A stretch of DNA of 64,000 nt from assembly GCA_016178015.1 (NCBI GenBank), contig JACOUB010000026.1, positions 62,001 through 126,000 of the forward strand, read 5' to 3'. Of this stretch, positions 8,821 through 18,157 are shown in pieces (within the stretch, counting starts at the first letter, position 1; each line of letters begins with the position of its first letter). Made by a program: the position numbers and the translations under genes. Below the pieces are notes generated by a model, which saw only the letters and a list, made by a program, of their open reading frames with translations, ran no database searches and was not told where the DNA came from. Source of the DNA: Methylocystis sp. GTDB lineage: Bacteria; Pseudomonadota; Alphaproteobacteria; Rhizobiales; Beijerinckiaceae.

Positions 8821-8850
8821 TTGTGTTACATAGCCCTTTAAATTTATAAT
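8821..8850 (+). promoter_or_regulatory. Likely sigma-70 promoter of the restriction-modification pair
   Basis: TTGTGT (8821-8826) is separated by 18 bp from a perfect TATAAT (8845-8850) in an AT-rich stretch 36 bp before the methyltransferase start. GAGG at 8875-8878 serves as ribosome binding site. AT-rich promoters of this quality are unusual in this GC-rich window and suggest imported DNA. Confidence 0.6.
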
Positions 8851-8885
8851 GCAGCTTGTTCTGAACGTAAAGCCGAGGCAAACCA

Positions 8886-9767
8886 ATGGTTGAGAAGTAC
8901 GGCAACGAGACTGCGACGATCTTCCATGGAGATTGCCTTCAAGTGTTGCCGAAACTGCCTGACGAATCCGTTGATCTTGTTTTCGCGGATCCTCCTTACA
9001 ACATCGGGAAACGGTTCGTGGAGTTTGACGACGCATGGCCGAGCGATGCCGAATACGCCGCGTGGTGCTTCGAGTGGTTGAGGCAGTGCATCCGGATTTT
9101 GAAACCAACCGGCAGCTTGTACGTGATGACAAGTACACAGGCGATGCCTTATATTGATTTATGGCTCCGCAATCATCTTGGAGTTATTTCCAGAATAGTC
9201 TGGCACTACGACAGTTCCGGTGTGCAGGCGAGAAAATATTATGGGTCTCTTTATGAGCCTATTCTATTCTGCGTAAAGGACGCCAAAAATTACACGTTCA
9301 ATGCCGCCGATATCGAGGTAGAAGCCCGTACGGGTGCCGTTCGCAGGTTAATTGACTATCGCAAAAATGTTCCCGCACCCTACAAAACGACAAAGGTTCC
9401 GGGCAATGCGTGGTACATCCCGCGGGTCCGCTACCGGATGCCTGAGTACGAAGAGCATCCTTCGCAGAAGCCGGAAGCGCTTATGGAGCGGATCATCAGA
9501 GCGAGCAGCAACGCCGGTGATATCGTGCTCGATCCGTTTTGTGGCACGTTCAGCACTTGTGCCGTTGCCCAACGATTGGGGCGACGTTCAATCGGCATAG
9601 AGTTTCAAGCTGAATACGTGAAGATCGGCCTGCGCCGTCTCCGAATTGGCACCCATTTCGATGGGGAAGAATTACATCCGCTCGACAAGAGCTATGTCCG
9701 CAAAAATGCTAACGGCGTCCACGGCGGCGCCGTCGATGACCGGCAAGCTGGGCTTTTTGATGCCTAA
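8886..9767 (+). CDS. Beta-class site-specific DNA methyltransferase (adenine-N6 or cytosine-N4)
   Basis: A 293-aa enzyme of the beta class. The catalytic motif DPPY (VFADPPYNIGKRF, near residue 36) precedes the AdoMet-binding region DPFCGTFSTCAVAQRLGR (near 218), and HPSQKP lies between them. It resembles YhdJ-type solitary and type II adenine methyltransferases, but the target sequence cannot be read from the protein. The stop overlaps the start of the next gene by 8 bp, so both are coupled as a likely modification-restriction pair. Base composition is clearly lower in GC than tsaD and gpsA on either side, suggesting transfer. Confidence 0.93.
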   Translation: MVEKYGNETATIFHGDCLQVLPKLPDESVDLVFADPPYNIGKRFVEFDDAWPSDAEYAAWCFEWLRQCIRILKPTGSLYVMTSTQAMPYIDLWLRNHLGVISRIVWHYDSSGVQARKYYGSLYEPILFCVKDAKNYTFNAADIEVEARTGAVRRLIDYRKNVPAPYKTTKVPGNAWYIPRVRYRMPEYEEHPSQKPEALMERIIRASSNAGDIVLDPFCGTFSTCAVAQRLGRRSIGIEFQAEYVKIGLRRLRIGTHFDGEELHPLDKSYVRKNANGVHGGAVDDRQAGLFDA

Positions 9768-10941
9768 ACTCGAAATTACCCACCACAACTTCACTGCCAC
9801 AATTGTCGAAATTCTCGAACGTCACTTTCGCAAATACGCAACTGACGTTCTTGGGACGAGCCCGCTGTTGGGCTATCTCAACAACAAAACGAGAGCCGCT
9901 AACCGAGGTTCGAAGGCGCGTGGGGCCTTTGCGAACCATTACGCTCTTTACGTTGTGGTTGAGGACTACATAAAAAAGGGCTTTTACAGCGGCGAAGCGA
10001 AGATCCCATATTCACGATACGAAGGGGCACGGTTCTCTGACCTGTTCCGACGACAAAGAGAATTGCCGTTCGGCGCCAAGCTTCAAAATCATGCGCTCAA
10101 TTCGCGTCTGAATGACGAGTTTAAGAAATTTTACCCGACCGTGGGTAAGCCTCCCATTGTTCGCGACGTAGCAACACAGCGCTACTGGATTCAGGAAGAC
10201 CTTTTGTTAGTCCAGATACGCCGCAAGGATGGCAAGGACGAGATTGTTAACATAGCCCCCGCAATCATTGAAATTATAGATGCGTACGTTGCCACGAAAC
10301 GAGCGGCGTTTGAGGGTTTCCTAGAAACGTGCCGAAAGATTTCAGATCTTGGTAAACAAGACCCGAAGCATGCAATGGAGTTCGTATTTCATCAGTTGCA
10401 GCCGAACGTTGATGCGCGGGTCTTCGAGATCGTCAGCTATGCGGTCCTGAAAGTAAAATACGGACTTGAATCGGTCTGGATCGGGGAAACGAAGGAAAGC
10501 GTCGCCGAAGAAGTTCTAGCCCTTTACAAAACGGGCCGCACTAACGCGAATGACGGCGGTATCGACTTTGTTATGAAACCTCTTGGGAGATTCTTCCAAG
10601 TCACCGAGACCATAGACGTAAACAAATACTTTCTTGACATCGATAAGGTACAGCGGTTCCCTATTACGTTTGTAGTGAAAGCGACGGACACTGGAGATGA
10701 GATCAGAGCGGCGATACGCCAGCAGGCCGTTGCAAAGTACAAGATTGAAGCTGTCGTTGAATCGTACATGAACGCCGTCGAGGAGATCATCAACGTTGCC
10801 GATCTCGTTAAGGCATTCGCTGAAGTGGTTCAGTCGGGGTGCCTGCAAGAGGTAATGGATGAAATCGTTCTCCAAAGCAAGGTTGAATTCAACTACAACG
10901 ACGAAGAGGAAGAAGAGAACGACAACAACGGCATTGAATAG
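9760..10941 (+). CDS. Putative restriction endonuclease partner of the methyltransferase
   Basis: A 393-aa protein without clear family recognition. The start MPKLEITHHNF overlaps the methyltransferase stop by 8 bp. Around residues 245-280 it has FEIVSYAVLKVKYG, then TGRTNANDGGIDFVM and FFQVTE. This resembles the Mrr-like PD-(D/E)xK arrangement GDGGID...QxK, except that the last Lys position is Thr. The C-terminus is strongly acidic (about 14 residues of Glu, Asp and Asn). Role is inferred from coupling to the methyltransferase and from the DGGID motif; a catalytically altered or different nuclease fold is possible. Lower GC than the flanks. Confidence 0.65.
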   Translation: MPKLEITHHNFTATIVEILERHFRKYATDVLGTSPLLGYLNNKTRAANRGSKARGAFANHYALYVVVEDYIKKGFYSGEAKIPYSRYEGARFSDLFRRQRELPFGAKLQNHALNSRLNDEFKKFYPTVGKPPIVRDVATQRYWIQEDLLLVQIRRKDGKDEIVNIAPAIIEIIDAYVATKRAAFEGFLETCRKISDLGKQDPKHAMEFVFHQLQPNVDARVFEIVSYAVLKVKYGLESVWIGETKESVAEEVLALYKTGRTNANDGGIDFVMKPLGRFFQVTETIDVNKYFLDIDKVQRFPITFVVKATDTGDEIRAAIRQQAVAKYKIEAVVESYMNAVEEIINVADLVKAFAEVVQSGCLQEVMDEIVLQSKVEFNYNDEEEEENDNNGIE

Positions 10942-11177
10942 TTGCTCGAATCCTAAAACGTCCAGAAAGACGTTGTTTATGTTGATGTATAGTGCAAGGC
11001 ACATTGCGATTCTAGGCGATGGGGTCGGGTCAGTCGAGAGGTGCAGGCCTCTGCCGCCATGCGCGTTCGCGCGAAATCAGGGCTCGGTATGAAACGCGTA
11101 TTCTCGACGGTAGTCGCGGCGGTTTCGTTCACGCCCGCGCCGATGGCGCGATCCGCCAAGCAACGGATCGGAGCAAG

Positions 11178-12167
11178 ATGAGCGCAGATACGATAGCCGT
11201 GCTGGGCGCCGGCGCCTGGGGCACGGCGCTGGCCAACGTGGCGAGCGCCGGCCGCTCGCGCGTGGTGCTGTGGGGGCATGATCCGGCGCATGTCGAGGCG
11301 CTGGCGAAGGATCGCGAGAACAAAAGGTTTCTGCCGGGCCTGCCGCTCGCTGCGGCCGTTGCGCCGCAAGCCGACCTTGAAAGCGTCGAAGACGCCGATG
11401 TCGTGCTCGCCGCCGCGCCCGCGCAAGCCATGCGCGAGGTGGCGCGCCGGGCGCGCCCGCACCTTCGCGACGGCGCCGCCTTCGTCATCTGCGCCAAGGG
11501 AATCGAGCGCGGCAGTCGCCGCTTCATGAGCGAGGCAGTCGCCGAGGAGCTGCCGCAGGTCGAAATCGCCGTTCTGTCCGGGCCGAGCTTTGCGGCCGAT
11601 GTTTGCAAGGGATTGCCGACCGCGGTGACGCTCGCGGCGTTCCGCGACGATCTCGCCCGCCGCTTGTGCGAGCTCCTATCGACGCGCGCCTTCCGGCTCT
11701 ATCGTTCGTGCGACGTGCGCGGCGTCGAGATCGGCGGCGCGGCCAAGAACGTGCTCGCCATCGCGAGCGGCATGGCGGCCGGGCGCGACCTCGGGGCCAG
11801 CGCGCAGGCGGCGCTGATCGCGCGCGGCTTCGCCGAGCTGATGCGACTGGGCCGCGTCTGCGGCGCCCAGCGGGAGACGCTGATGGGGCTCTCCGGGCTC
11901 GGCGATCTCGTGCTGACCTGCGGGTCGGCGCAATCGCGCAATTTCGCGCTGGGCTACGCGCTCGGCCGCGGCGAGGGGTTGCACGACGCTGCGCACGGAA
12001 AACTCGCCGAGGGCGCGTTCACGGCGGCGGCGCTGGTCGAGATGGCGGTCGAGCGCCAGGTCGAAATGCCGATCGCCGCGGCGGTCGACGCCATTCTGGC
12101 GGGGCGGTGGAACGTCGCCGACGCGATCGAGGCGCTGCTCATGCGCCCGCTCAAGGCGGAGGCGTGA
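11178..12167 (+). CDS. gpsA: Glycerol-3-phosphate dehydrogenase [NAD(P)+]
   Basis: A 329-aa cytosolic enzyme that reduces dihydroxyacetone phosphate to sn-glycerol 3-phosphate for phospholipids. The Rossmann motif is VLGAGAWGTALANV at the N-terminus. GPSFAADVCKGLPTAV and EIGGAAKNVLAIASG carry the catalytic Lys residues. The start at 11178 follows GGAGCAAG and gives the usual length; an upstream in-frame start would add 53 unrelated residues. The 236 bp before it hold no recognisable gene. It is separated from tsaD by the restriction-modification pair. Confidence 0.96.
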   Translation: MSADTIAVLGAGAWGTALANVASAGRSRVVLWGHDPAHVEALAKDRENKRFLPGLPLAAAVAPQADLESVEDADVVLAAAPAQAMREVARRARPHLRDGAAFVICAKGIERGSRRFMSEAVAEELPQVEIAVLSGPSFAADVCKGLPTAVTLAAFRDDLARRLCELLSTRAFRLYRSCDVRGVEIGGAAKNVLAIASGMAAGRDLGASAQAALIARGFAELMRLGRVCGAQRETLMGLSGLGDLVLTCGSAQSRNFALGYALGRGEGLHDAAHGKLAEGAFTAAALVEMAVERQVEMPIAAAVDAILAGRWNVADAIEALLMRPLKAEA

Positions 12168-12179
12168 GCGAGAGGAAGA

Positions 12180-12306
12180 CCCCCTCCCTGTCCCTCCCCC
12201 GCTAAAGCGGGAGAGGGAACCCTAACGATCAGCGTTTGCGCAATCTTGATGAAGCGCGGAATCTGCTCCCTCTCCCGCGGAACGCGGGGGAGGGCTGAGG
12301 AGGGGG
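12180..12306. repeat. Family 1 repeat, copy b
   Basis: Two palindromes of the CCCTCTCCCGC/GCGGGAGAGGG type are joined by a spacer containing GATCAGCGTTTGCGCA and CTTGATGAAGCGCGGAAT. It is almost identical to and in the same orientation as copy c at 14117-14244, so the two flank the 581-aa gene as direct repeats. Confidence 0.9.
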
Positions 12307-12370
12307 CCGGCGCCGCCTCTCTTGCCGAGCCGGGCGCGAACGTCCATCCTGGGCGGCGCGGAGATGTTTC

Positions 12371-14116
12371 ATGAGCGATGATTCTGGCGCGCCGGCGGGT
12401 TTGAAGTTCGAGGATCGGGAACAACTCAAGGCGTGGCTGAATACCCAGCCGCGCGAGGTCTGCGTCGCCATCGCCGCGCGGGCGGCGCTGCGCGTGGCGG
12501 TGTTCGCCACGTGGGAGATTGCGCCGCGAGGTGGGAAGCAGCGGACGGAAAGCTTTCTGAATGTGACCTCTGTGATTTTTTGCGCTACCGCATTGGCGCG
12601 GGTTGCCGCCGTATATCCAACCCGCGCCAATGAACTTAGCGCCTACGCCCGCGCCGCCTACGCTCGCGCCGCCGCCAGCATCGCCACTGCCTACGACGCC
12701 GGCAATGCCGCCGTCTATGCCGCCCGCGCTGGCACCGACGCCGACCCCGACTTTACCGCCGTCGGATTCGCCGTCGCCGCCGTCGACTTCGCCGCCGACG
12801 CCGCCGCCGACGCCGCCACCGCCACCGCCATCTGGGCCGAGGTTTCCGCCGACGCCCGCGCGCTGGCGCGGGGTGAGAGCCTCGCAGCCACGCCGCTGTG
12901 GGCCCTCGCGCGCCCCGATTGGTCGCGCGAGGAGTGGGAAAGACTGAAGGCGGCTTTGCCCGAGAACGAAAATTGGCAAGTCTGGATCGACTGGTACGAA
13001 GACCGGATCGATGGCCGCGCCTATGGCGAGGCGAAGGAATTCGTGTTCGCGACAGTGCCCGAGCAGAAATGGAACGAAGGCCCGGCGGCGGCGAACAGAT
13101 GGATCAAGGAGAAGCTCGACAAGCTCGCGCGCCGCGAAGGTAAATCCGAAGTCCCGCCGCCGCGACCCGCGACGATCGAACCGGTCGTTCGCAACGGCAA
13201 GATGGTCTTGCCCAAGACCGCGCCCGCCGCCGATCTCGACACGCGCTCGCTCGGCGCGTCGCTGCGGGCGCTGAAAGCGCAATTCGCGGAACTCGCCGGC
13301 GATCTCGAAGGCGAGGCCAATATCGACCAACGATTGGTCGCTTATCTGCGCAATCTCGGCGAGCGCCTGCCGACGCGAAAGCCCAACAAGGACACGTTGT
13401 TTTCTCTCGGCCATCAATTGCCGGCGCTGCGCGGCTACGACAAGACCGTCGCAGAGGAATGGCCGGAGTTGCTCGCCAGCCGCTATTTCGCGCTCACTCT
13501 CGCCTTCGATCAGACCTGGCGCCAATTTCCCAAATGGCGCGAGTTCGCGAGAAACGCGACCGAGCCGTTGTCGCCGCAGCAGATCGAAGCCACCGCGACG
13601 GCGTCCGTTTCGCTTGCGGAAGTCTTGCGGCAAGAAGAGATCGCCCAAGTCGTCGATTCCGCCATTCCCAAGGCGCTGGAGACGCTCGCGGCGCCGCTGC
13701 AGGAAGTGCGCGCGGGAGACGGGAATATTCCTGCAATGGCCGAGGCCGCCCGCCAGGAGACGGCGCTCGACGTTCAAGAAAGCATGAACAATGTCCTGAA
13801 GCTCGCGGCGCTGAATGCGCTCGCGGCTCGCGGCAAGGGACTTGTTCGAACCGCGGCGGGCGGCGCGGCTTCGGCGGGCCGTGCGGCGGCTCGTTGGGGC
13901 GCGAAAAAAGTCAAGGACGGCGCCAAGAATTTCGACAAGGGTCTCGATAAAGGGATCGCCCATGCGGCGAAGTCCGCTGGCTATGCGCTGGGCGTTGGCG
14001 CGATCGCTGTCTTGTCGAAGGCGATCGGAGGCTCTTCGCTGGAGTCGCTGATGACGGAGTTTCCCAACAGATTTGGTTGGTTGAAACATCTTCTGGAGTC
14101 GTTGGGCCTCCACTAG
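12371..14116 (+). CDS. Ala-rich 581-aa protein of unknown function
   Basis: Not assignable to a named family. The N-terminal part (1-90) contains LKAWLNTQPREVCVAIAARA. Residues about 105-165 are an Ala-rich low-complexity stretch (repeated A-A-x, YARAA units). Next comes WEEW-like helix text and NWQVWIDWYEDRIDGRAYGE (about 205), a module I associate with uncharacterised rhizobial proteins. The C-terminal part (430-560) is helical and Ala/Lys-rich with a weak hydrophobic stretch SAGYALGVGAIAVLSKAIGG. There is no signal peptide. It stands alone between two near-identical direct repeats, so it could be gained or lost as a unit. The frame is open and codon use looks native. Confidence 0.7.
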   Translation: MSDDSGAPAGLKFEDREQLKAWLNTQPREVCVAIAARAALRVAVFATWEIAPRGGKQRTESFLNVTSVIFCATALARVAAVYPTRANELSAYARAAYARAAASIATAYDAGNAAVYAARAGTDADPDFTAVGFAVAAVDFAADAAADAATATAIWAEVSADARALARGESLAATPLWALARPDWSREEWERLKAALPENENWQVWIDWYEDRIDGRAYGEAKEFVFATVPEQKWNEGPAAANRWIKEKLDKLARREGKSEVPPPRPATIEPVVRNGKMVLPKTAPAADLDTRSLGASLRALKAQFAELAGDLEGEANIDQRLVAYLRNLGERLPTRKPNKDTLFSLGHQLPALRGYDKTVAEEWPELLASRYFALTLAFDQTWRQFPKWREFARNATEPLSPQQIEATATASVSLAEVLRQEEIAQVVDSAIPKALETLAAPLQEVRAGDGNIPAMAEAARQETALDVQESMNNVLKLAALNALAARGKGLVRTAAGGAASAGRAAARWGAKKVKDGAKNFDKGLDKGIAHAAKSAGYALGVGAIAVLSKAIGGSSLESLMTEFPNRFGWLKHLLESLGLH

Positions 14117-14244
14117 CCCCCTCCCTGTCCCTCCCCCGCGTTCCGCGGGAGAGGGGACGCTAGCGATCAGCGTTTGCGCAGTCTTGATGAAGCGCGGAAT
14201 CTGCTCCCTCTCCCGCGGAACGCGGGGGAGGGCTGGGGAGGGGG
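14117..14244. repeat. Family 1 repeat, copy c
   Basis: A near-copy of 12180-12306 in the same orientation. It begins right after the stop of the 581-aa gene and ends 2 bp before the stop of the minus-strand DUF2865 gene. It therefore lies between two convergent genes and may form the shared transcript-end hairpin. Confidence 0.9.
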
Positions 14245-14245
14245 C

Positions 14246-15463
14246 TCACAGCGTCGGCGCGATGATGCGGACGCGGCGTTTGACGCCGTCGGGGCCGACG
14301 ACTTCCCGAGTCACGCCCTGGCCGGCGCCGGCGACGCTCGGCTCTTCGCCGTTCTTGGCGCTTCCGATCGGCTCGGCGGGGGCGAGGGTCGGAGCAGCGG
14401 GCGGCGCAGGCGGCTTGCCATCGACCTTGCCATCGACAGCGCCGGCGGCGTCCTTGGCGCCCCTAAGCCGCACGCGCGGCTCGCCCGGCGGCGGCGGCCG
14501 CGACAATTCCGCCGCCTTTTCCTCGGTCACGACGATATCGTCGCCGTGCGCGGCGGCGACCATCCGCTCGGCGTCGGCGAGCGTCTCGACCCAGGTCTTG
14601 TCCGGCGCCTTGCAGGCGCAGGTCGGATCGAAGGTCTTCTGAAATTTCAATGCGTTCGGGTGGTCGGCATAGGGCGCGCCGTCGATCGAGACGGCGGTGT
14701 TCACATCGCGATACGGCGAGCGCGTGTAGAGCGTTGTTTCGGCGTTGGGACACAGCGCCTTGCACAAATCCGCGAGTTCGGCGAGGTTGCCGCGTCGCGC
14801 CGCATAGCTGACCGGAAAGAAGCCGCCGTCGCAGGCGCGCACGCAGATCGCCATCGAGCCGCCCTGCGGCCGTCCGTCCTCGCCCTCGAGCGGGGCCAGC
14901 AAAGGATCGCTCGGCTGTTCGCCCGGGCCTTCCCATGGCCAGCTTCCTTCGTCGGGGGCGATCGTTCCGAACATTTCCTCCAAGAAGTTGCGCGGTCGGC
15001 GCGCTTGAACGATGCGCCGCTCGCGACATTGCGCGTCGTAGCGGGCGCTCAGCGCCTGTCTTTGATCTTCGCCGGCCCCTTTGTCCAGACTGGCGAGATT
15101 GGCGCGCATCTGTCCGATGCGGGCGCCGATCTGGCCGCATTGCGGCGGCGGCGGCTTGCCGAAGAACAGAAATTGCCGGCTTTCGCAGCCGATGGAGCGG
15201 GCGTAGGCGATGGTGCGGTTGATCTCGCTCTGCTGCTGGCCGGCGGCGGCTCGATAGCGGGCGGCCTCGGCGCTTTGTCCGGCGCTGGCGATCTGCGCCC
15301 GCAGATCGTCGCAAAAAGCGTTCTGCGCGCGCGCCGGAGCGCTGGCCGCCACGGCGCTCGCGCATGCGGCGGCGCATAGGAAAAGACCGACGCCGCGCCG
15401 GCGCAAACCGATTCTCCGGACGCCGCGGACGGCGGTTCTGCTCGTTCTCGAAATCGGCGTCAT
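14246..15463 (-). CDS. Secreted DUF2865 domain-containing protein
   Basis: A 405-aa protein. An N-terminal Arg-rich leader and hydrophobic segment (VGLFLCAAACASAVAASAPARA) ending in an ARA-Q cleavage site indicate export. The core matches DUF2865 of rhizobial proteins: ICVRACDGGFFPVSYAAR, then LCPNAETTLYTRS and TCACK. The Cys residues are probably disulphide-bonded in the periplasm. The C-terminal third is Pro/Ala-rich, ending RRVRIIAPTL. Start 15463 (MTPISRTSR) is chosen to place the signal peptide near the N-terminus. Function is unknown. It is transcribed convergently with the 581-aa gene. Confidence 0.85.
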   Translation of the reverse strand: MTPISRTSRTAVRGVRRIGLRRRGVGLFLCAAACASAVAASAPARAQNAFCDDLRAQIASAGQSAEAARYRAAAGQQQSEINRTIAYARSIGCESRQFLFFGKPPPPQCGQIGARIGQMRANLASLDKGAGEDQRQALSARYDAQCRERRIVQARRPRNFLEEMFGTIAPDEGSWPWEGPGEQPSDPLLAPLEGEDGRPQGGSMAICVRACDGGFFPVSYAARRGNLAELADLCKALCPNAETTLYTRSPYRDVNTAVSIDGAPYADHPNALKFQKTFDPTCACKAPDKTWVETLADAERMVAAAHGDDIVVTEEKAAELSRPPPPGEPRVRLRGAKDAAGAVDGKVDGKPPAPPAAPTLAPAEPIGSAKNGEEPSVAGAGQGVTREVVGPDGVKRRVRIIAPTL

Positions 15464-15760
15464 GTATCCTGTGTCATCTATCCTGTTTTGCGCATCGCCG
15501 CCTTTGCGGCGATCGACGGCGGGGTCGTCCACGGCGGGTCGTCCAACGTCTTTAAGACCGCGACTACCCGGGAATCCTCGACCAGGTCAATTGGCGGGCG
15601 ATTGTCCAAAGTTTCGTGTCGCCAACAAGGCGCAATCGCGCTTTTCCATGAGATTTCTAAAGCGGCTTGGCGTTTGGCGCAAATGTCGAGGCGCCTTCGC
15701 CTCTTTCAATGAAGCGCGAAATCCCCCATATCGGAGGCGTCGCCAAGGGAGGGTTCGGAC

Positions 15761-16276
15761 ATGAGGCGTTGCAACATCATTTTGCTCGGGATCGGCGTTT
15801 TCGCATTGTCTGCGGCTTCGCCCGCAAGGGCCGAGGAGCCCGATCTGATCTTTCGTAAATCGGTCGATTTCAAGCTGTTGACCCCAAACGACAAGCTCGC
15901 GACGTACGGGCTCGACGATCCCGAGGTGGAGGGCGTCGCCTGTTACTTTACGGCGCACGAGAAAGGCGGCGTCGCCGGCATGTTCGGCGTCGCCGAGCAG
16001 ACGTCGGAAGTCTCGCTCGCCTGCCGTCAATATGGTCCGATCAAGTTCAAGGAGAAATTCCGTCAGGGCGACGTCGTGTTCAGCGAGCGGCGCTCGTTGG
16101 TGTTCAAGCGGATGCAGATCGTGCGCGGCTGCGACGTGAAGCGCAACGTGCTCGTCTACATGGTCTATTCGGACAGGCTGATCGAAGGATCGCCGCAGAA
16201 TTCGACGTCCACCGTGGCGATCGCGCCGTGGGGCGGCGGCGATAGCGCGCGTTGCGCCGACGCTTTGAAGAATTGA
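15761..16276 (+). CDS. creA: CreA family protein
   Basis: A 171-aa secreted protein with a signal peptide ending ARA-EEPD. The body matches the CreA family: VDFKLLTPNDKL, VEGVACYFTAHEKGG, ASLACRQYGP-like text (VSLACRQYGPI) and LVYMVYSDRLIEGSPQNSTSTV. Cys residues in VACYF, ACRQY and RGCD are likely disulphide-bonded. The molecular role of CreA is not established. Single gene with its own upstream region. Confidence 0.92.
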   Translation: MRRCNIILLGIGVFALSAASPARAEEPDLIFRKSVDFKLLTPNDKLATYGLDDPEVEGVACYFTAHEKGGVAGMFGVAEQTSEVSLACRQYGPIKFKEKFRQGDVVFSERRSLVFKRMQIVRGCDVKRNVLVYMVYSDRLIEGSPQNSTSTVAIAPWGGGDSARCADALKN

Positions 16277-16513
16277 CCGCCGATCGCTGCCGCCAAGCGA
16301 CGATCGCGGCGTCGGTTGCCGCCGCCAGAGGGCGCCGGCGCGGCTTGACGCATCGCTGAGGTTGTGCGCATGGTTTGGCGCATGACGCGCTCGATCCGCT
16401 TTTGCCTTTGCGGCCCGATGATTATCAGCTAGCTCGAGAGCTGGCCGGAGCCGTCACGTCCCTTAAAACGACATGCAACGACGCCCCGGCCGGCGGGCCT
16501 TTAGGGAAAGATC

Positions 16514-17902
16514 ATGTCGTCCGACGCTCTGAAGCTTTACAATACGCTGACGCGCGCCAAGGAAGAGTTCCGTCCGCTCGATGCCGCGAACGTGCGCATG
16601 TACGTGTGCGGGCCGACGGTCTATGATGATGCGCACATCGGCAACGCGCGCCCGCTGATCGTGTTCGACGTGCTGTTTCGTCTGTTGCGGCATGTCTATG
16701 GCGAGAGCCATGTCGCCTACGTGCGCAACATTACAGACGTCGACGACAAGATCAATGCACGCGCCGCCGAGCGCGGCGTTTCCATTCGCGAGCTGACTGA
16801 AGAGACCAACGCGATCTTTCAAGATGACGCGAAGGCGCTCGGCTGCCTGGAGCCCACCGCGCAGCCTCGTGCGACCGAGCATATCGCCGACATGATCGCG
16901 ATCGTCGAAAAGTTGATCGCCGGCGGCCACGCTTATGTGGCCGATGGCAACGTGCTGTTCGATGTGCCGTCCTGGAAAGAGTATGGGGGGTTGTCGCGCC
17001 GTCCGCTCGACGAGATGCTCGCCGGCGCGCGCGTCGATGTCGCGCCCTACAAGCGCTCCGACATGGACTTTGTGTTGTGGAAGCCGTCGAAGGAGGGCGA
17101 ACCGGCGTGGGATTCGCCGTGGGGCAGGGGGCGTCCCGGCTGGCATCTCGAATGCTCGGCGATGAGCTGGAGGCGCCTCGGCGAAGTCTTCGACATTCAC
17201 GGCGGCGGCGTCGATCTCGTCTTCCCGCACCACGAGAACGAAATCGCCCAAACACGCTGCGCCTTCGGCCATAAGGTCATGGCGAATTACTGGCTGCATA
17301 ACGGATTTTTGCAGGTCGAGGGCGAGAAGATGTCCAAGAGCCTGGGGAATTTCGTGACGATCCACGAGTTGCTGACAAGCTGGAAAGGTTATTCCTGGCC
17401 GGGTTCCGTAATCCGATTTGCGATGCTGCAAACGCACTATCGCCAGCCGATTGACTGGACCCTGGCTCGTCTCGAGGAGGCTTCGGTCCGCCTTTCGGAG
17501 TTTCGAGCGCGAGCATACACCGCTCCAGTGTGCGAGCCGTCGCGAAGACTGATTGAGGCTCTGTCAGACGATTTGAATACGCCTGAAGCCATCGTCGAGC
17601 TCAATCGACTCTTTGATGATCTGAAACGTCATCCGCTCGATTGGGAGAAAGCAGGCGAGTTGAAGGCTAGTTGCGAGTTTTTAGGCCTGAACATAGGTCA
17701 AGTAGATCTGAATCAGATGCTCCGTGCGGCACGCGGCGATCTCGATGAGACGCTGATCGAAAGGCAAATCTCCGCCCGCCACGCCGCTCGCGCCGCCAAG
17801 AACTGGGCTGAGTCCGACCGCATTCGCGACGAGCTCGCGCGCCTCGGCGTCGCGCTTCACGACAACAAGGACGGCAGGACGACATGGGAGGTGAGGAGAT
17901 GA
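16514..17902 (+). CDS. cysS: Cysteinyl-tRNA synthetase
   Basis: A 462-aa class I aminoacyl-tRNA synthetase. The HIGH motif appears as HIGN ([16 protein letters not shown]), the KMSKS loop as [11 protein letters not shown], and zinc ligands include the N-terminal Cys of YVCGPTVYD and the HHENE motif ([12 protein letters not shown]). The last 60 residues ([21 protein letters not shown]) are the tRNA-binding helical domain. Length is normal. The 237-bp upstream gap includes a small palindrome (CAGCTAGCTCGAGAGCTG near 16427) but no T-box-like feature was recognised. Confidence 0.97.
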   Translation: MSSDALKLYNTLTRAKEEFRPLDAANVRMYVCGPTVYDDAHIGNARPLIVFDVLFRLLRHVYGESHVAYVRNITDVDDKINARAAERGVSIRELTEETNAIFQDDAKALGCLEPTAQPRATEHIADMIAIVEKLIAGGHAYVADGNVLFDVPSWKEYGGLSRRPLDEMLAGARVDVAPYKRSDMDFVLWKPSKEGEPAWDSPWGRGRPGWHLECSAMSWRRLGEVFDIHGGGVDLVFPHHENEIAQTRCAFGHKVMANYWLHNGFLQVEGEKMSKSLGNFVTIHELLTSWKGYSWPGSVIRFAMLQTHYRQPIDWTLARLEEASVRLSEFRARAYTAPVCEPSRRLIEALSDDLNTPEAIVELNRLFDDLKRHPLDWEKAGELKASCEFLGLNIGQVDLNQMLRAARGDLDETLIERQISARHAARAAKNWAESDRIRDELARLGVALHDNKDGRTTWEVRR

Positions 17903-17927
17903 GGCTCTCCCATCGAGTGGCGCGCAT

Positions 17928-18113
17928 CCCTTCTCCCGTGCAACGGGAGAAGGTGGCCCTCGCGTCAGCGAGGGTCGGATGAGGGCGCTCGTGAATTGCC
18001 CCGCCCATGGGCCGTGCGCTTTTGCGTCGTTTCGTGGGGTGGCGCCGGCCCTCATCCGACCCGGCTTCGCCGGGCCACCTTCTCCCGCGTCGCGGGAGAA
18101 GGGTTCGCGCCCA
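17928..18113. repeat. Family 3 palindromic repeats, two inverted copies
   Basis: One copy (17928-17990) reads CCCTTCTCCCG...CGGGAGAAGG, then GGCCCTCG and GTCGGATGAGGGCG. The second (18048-18113) is the same in inverse orientation. They form a large potential hairpin between cysS and the 40-aa gene. Confidence 0.8.
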
Positions 18114-18157
18114 GCCGAACCGCCCGCCCCAAAAGATGTGTGCGCTGGAGGTAAGAC

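Noticed and set aside
12603-12947. Pro-rich 114-aa frame inside the 581-aa gene
   Set aside because: It is the alternate-frame reading of the GCC-rich Ala stretch and has no start signal.
11954-14113. 719-codon minus-strand frame opposite gpsA end and the 581-aa gene
   Set aside because: It spans two genes and a repeat, has Gly-rich low-complexity translation from the Ala-rich region, and no family features.
16400-16513. T-box or other riboswitch before cysS
   Set aside because: Only a short palindrome is visible; the T-box consensus sequence was not found.
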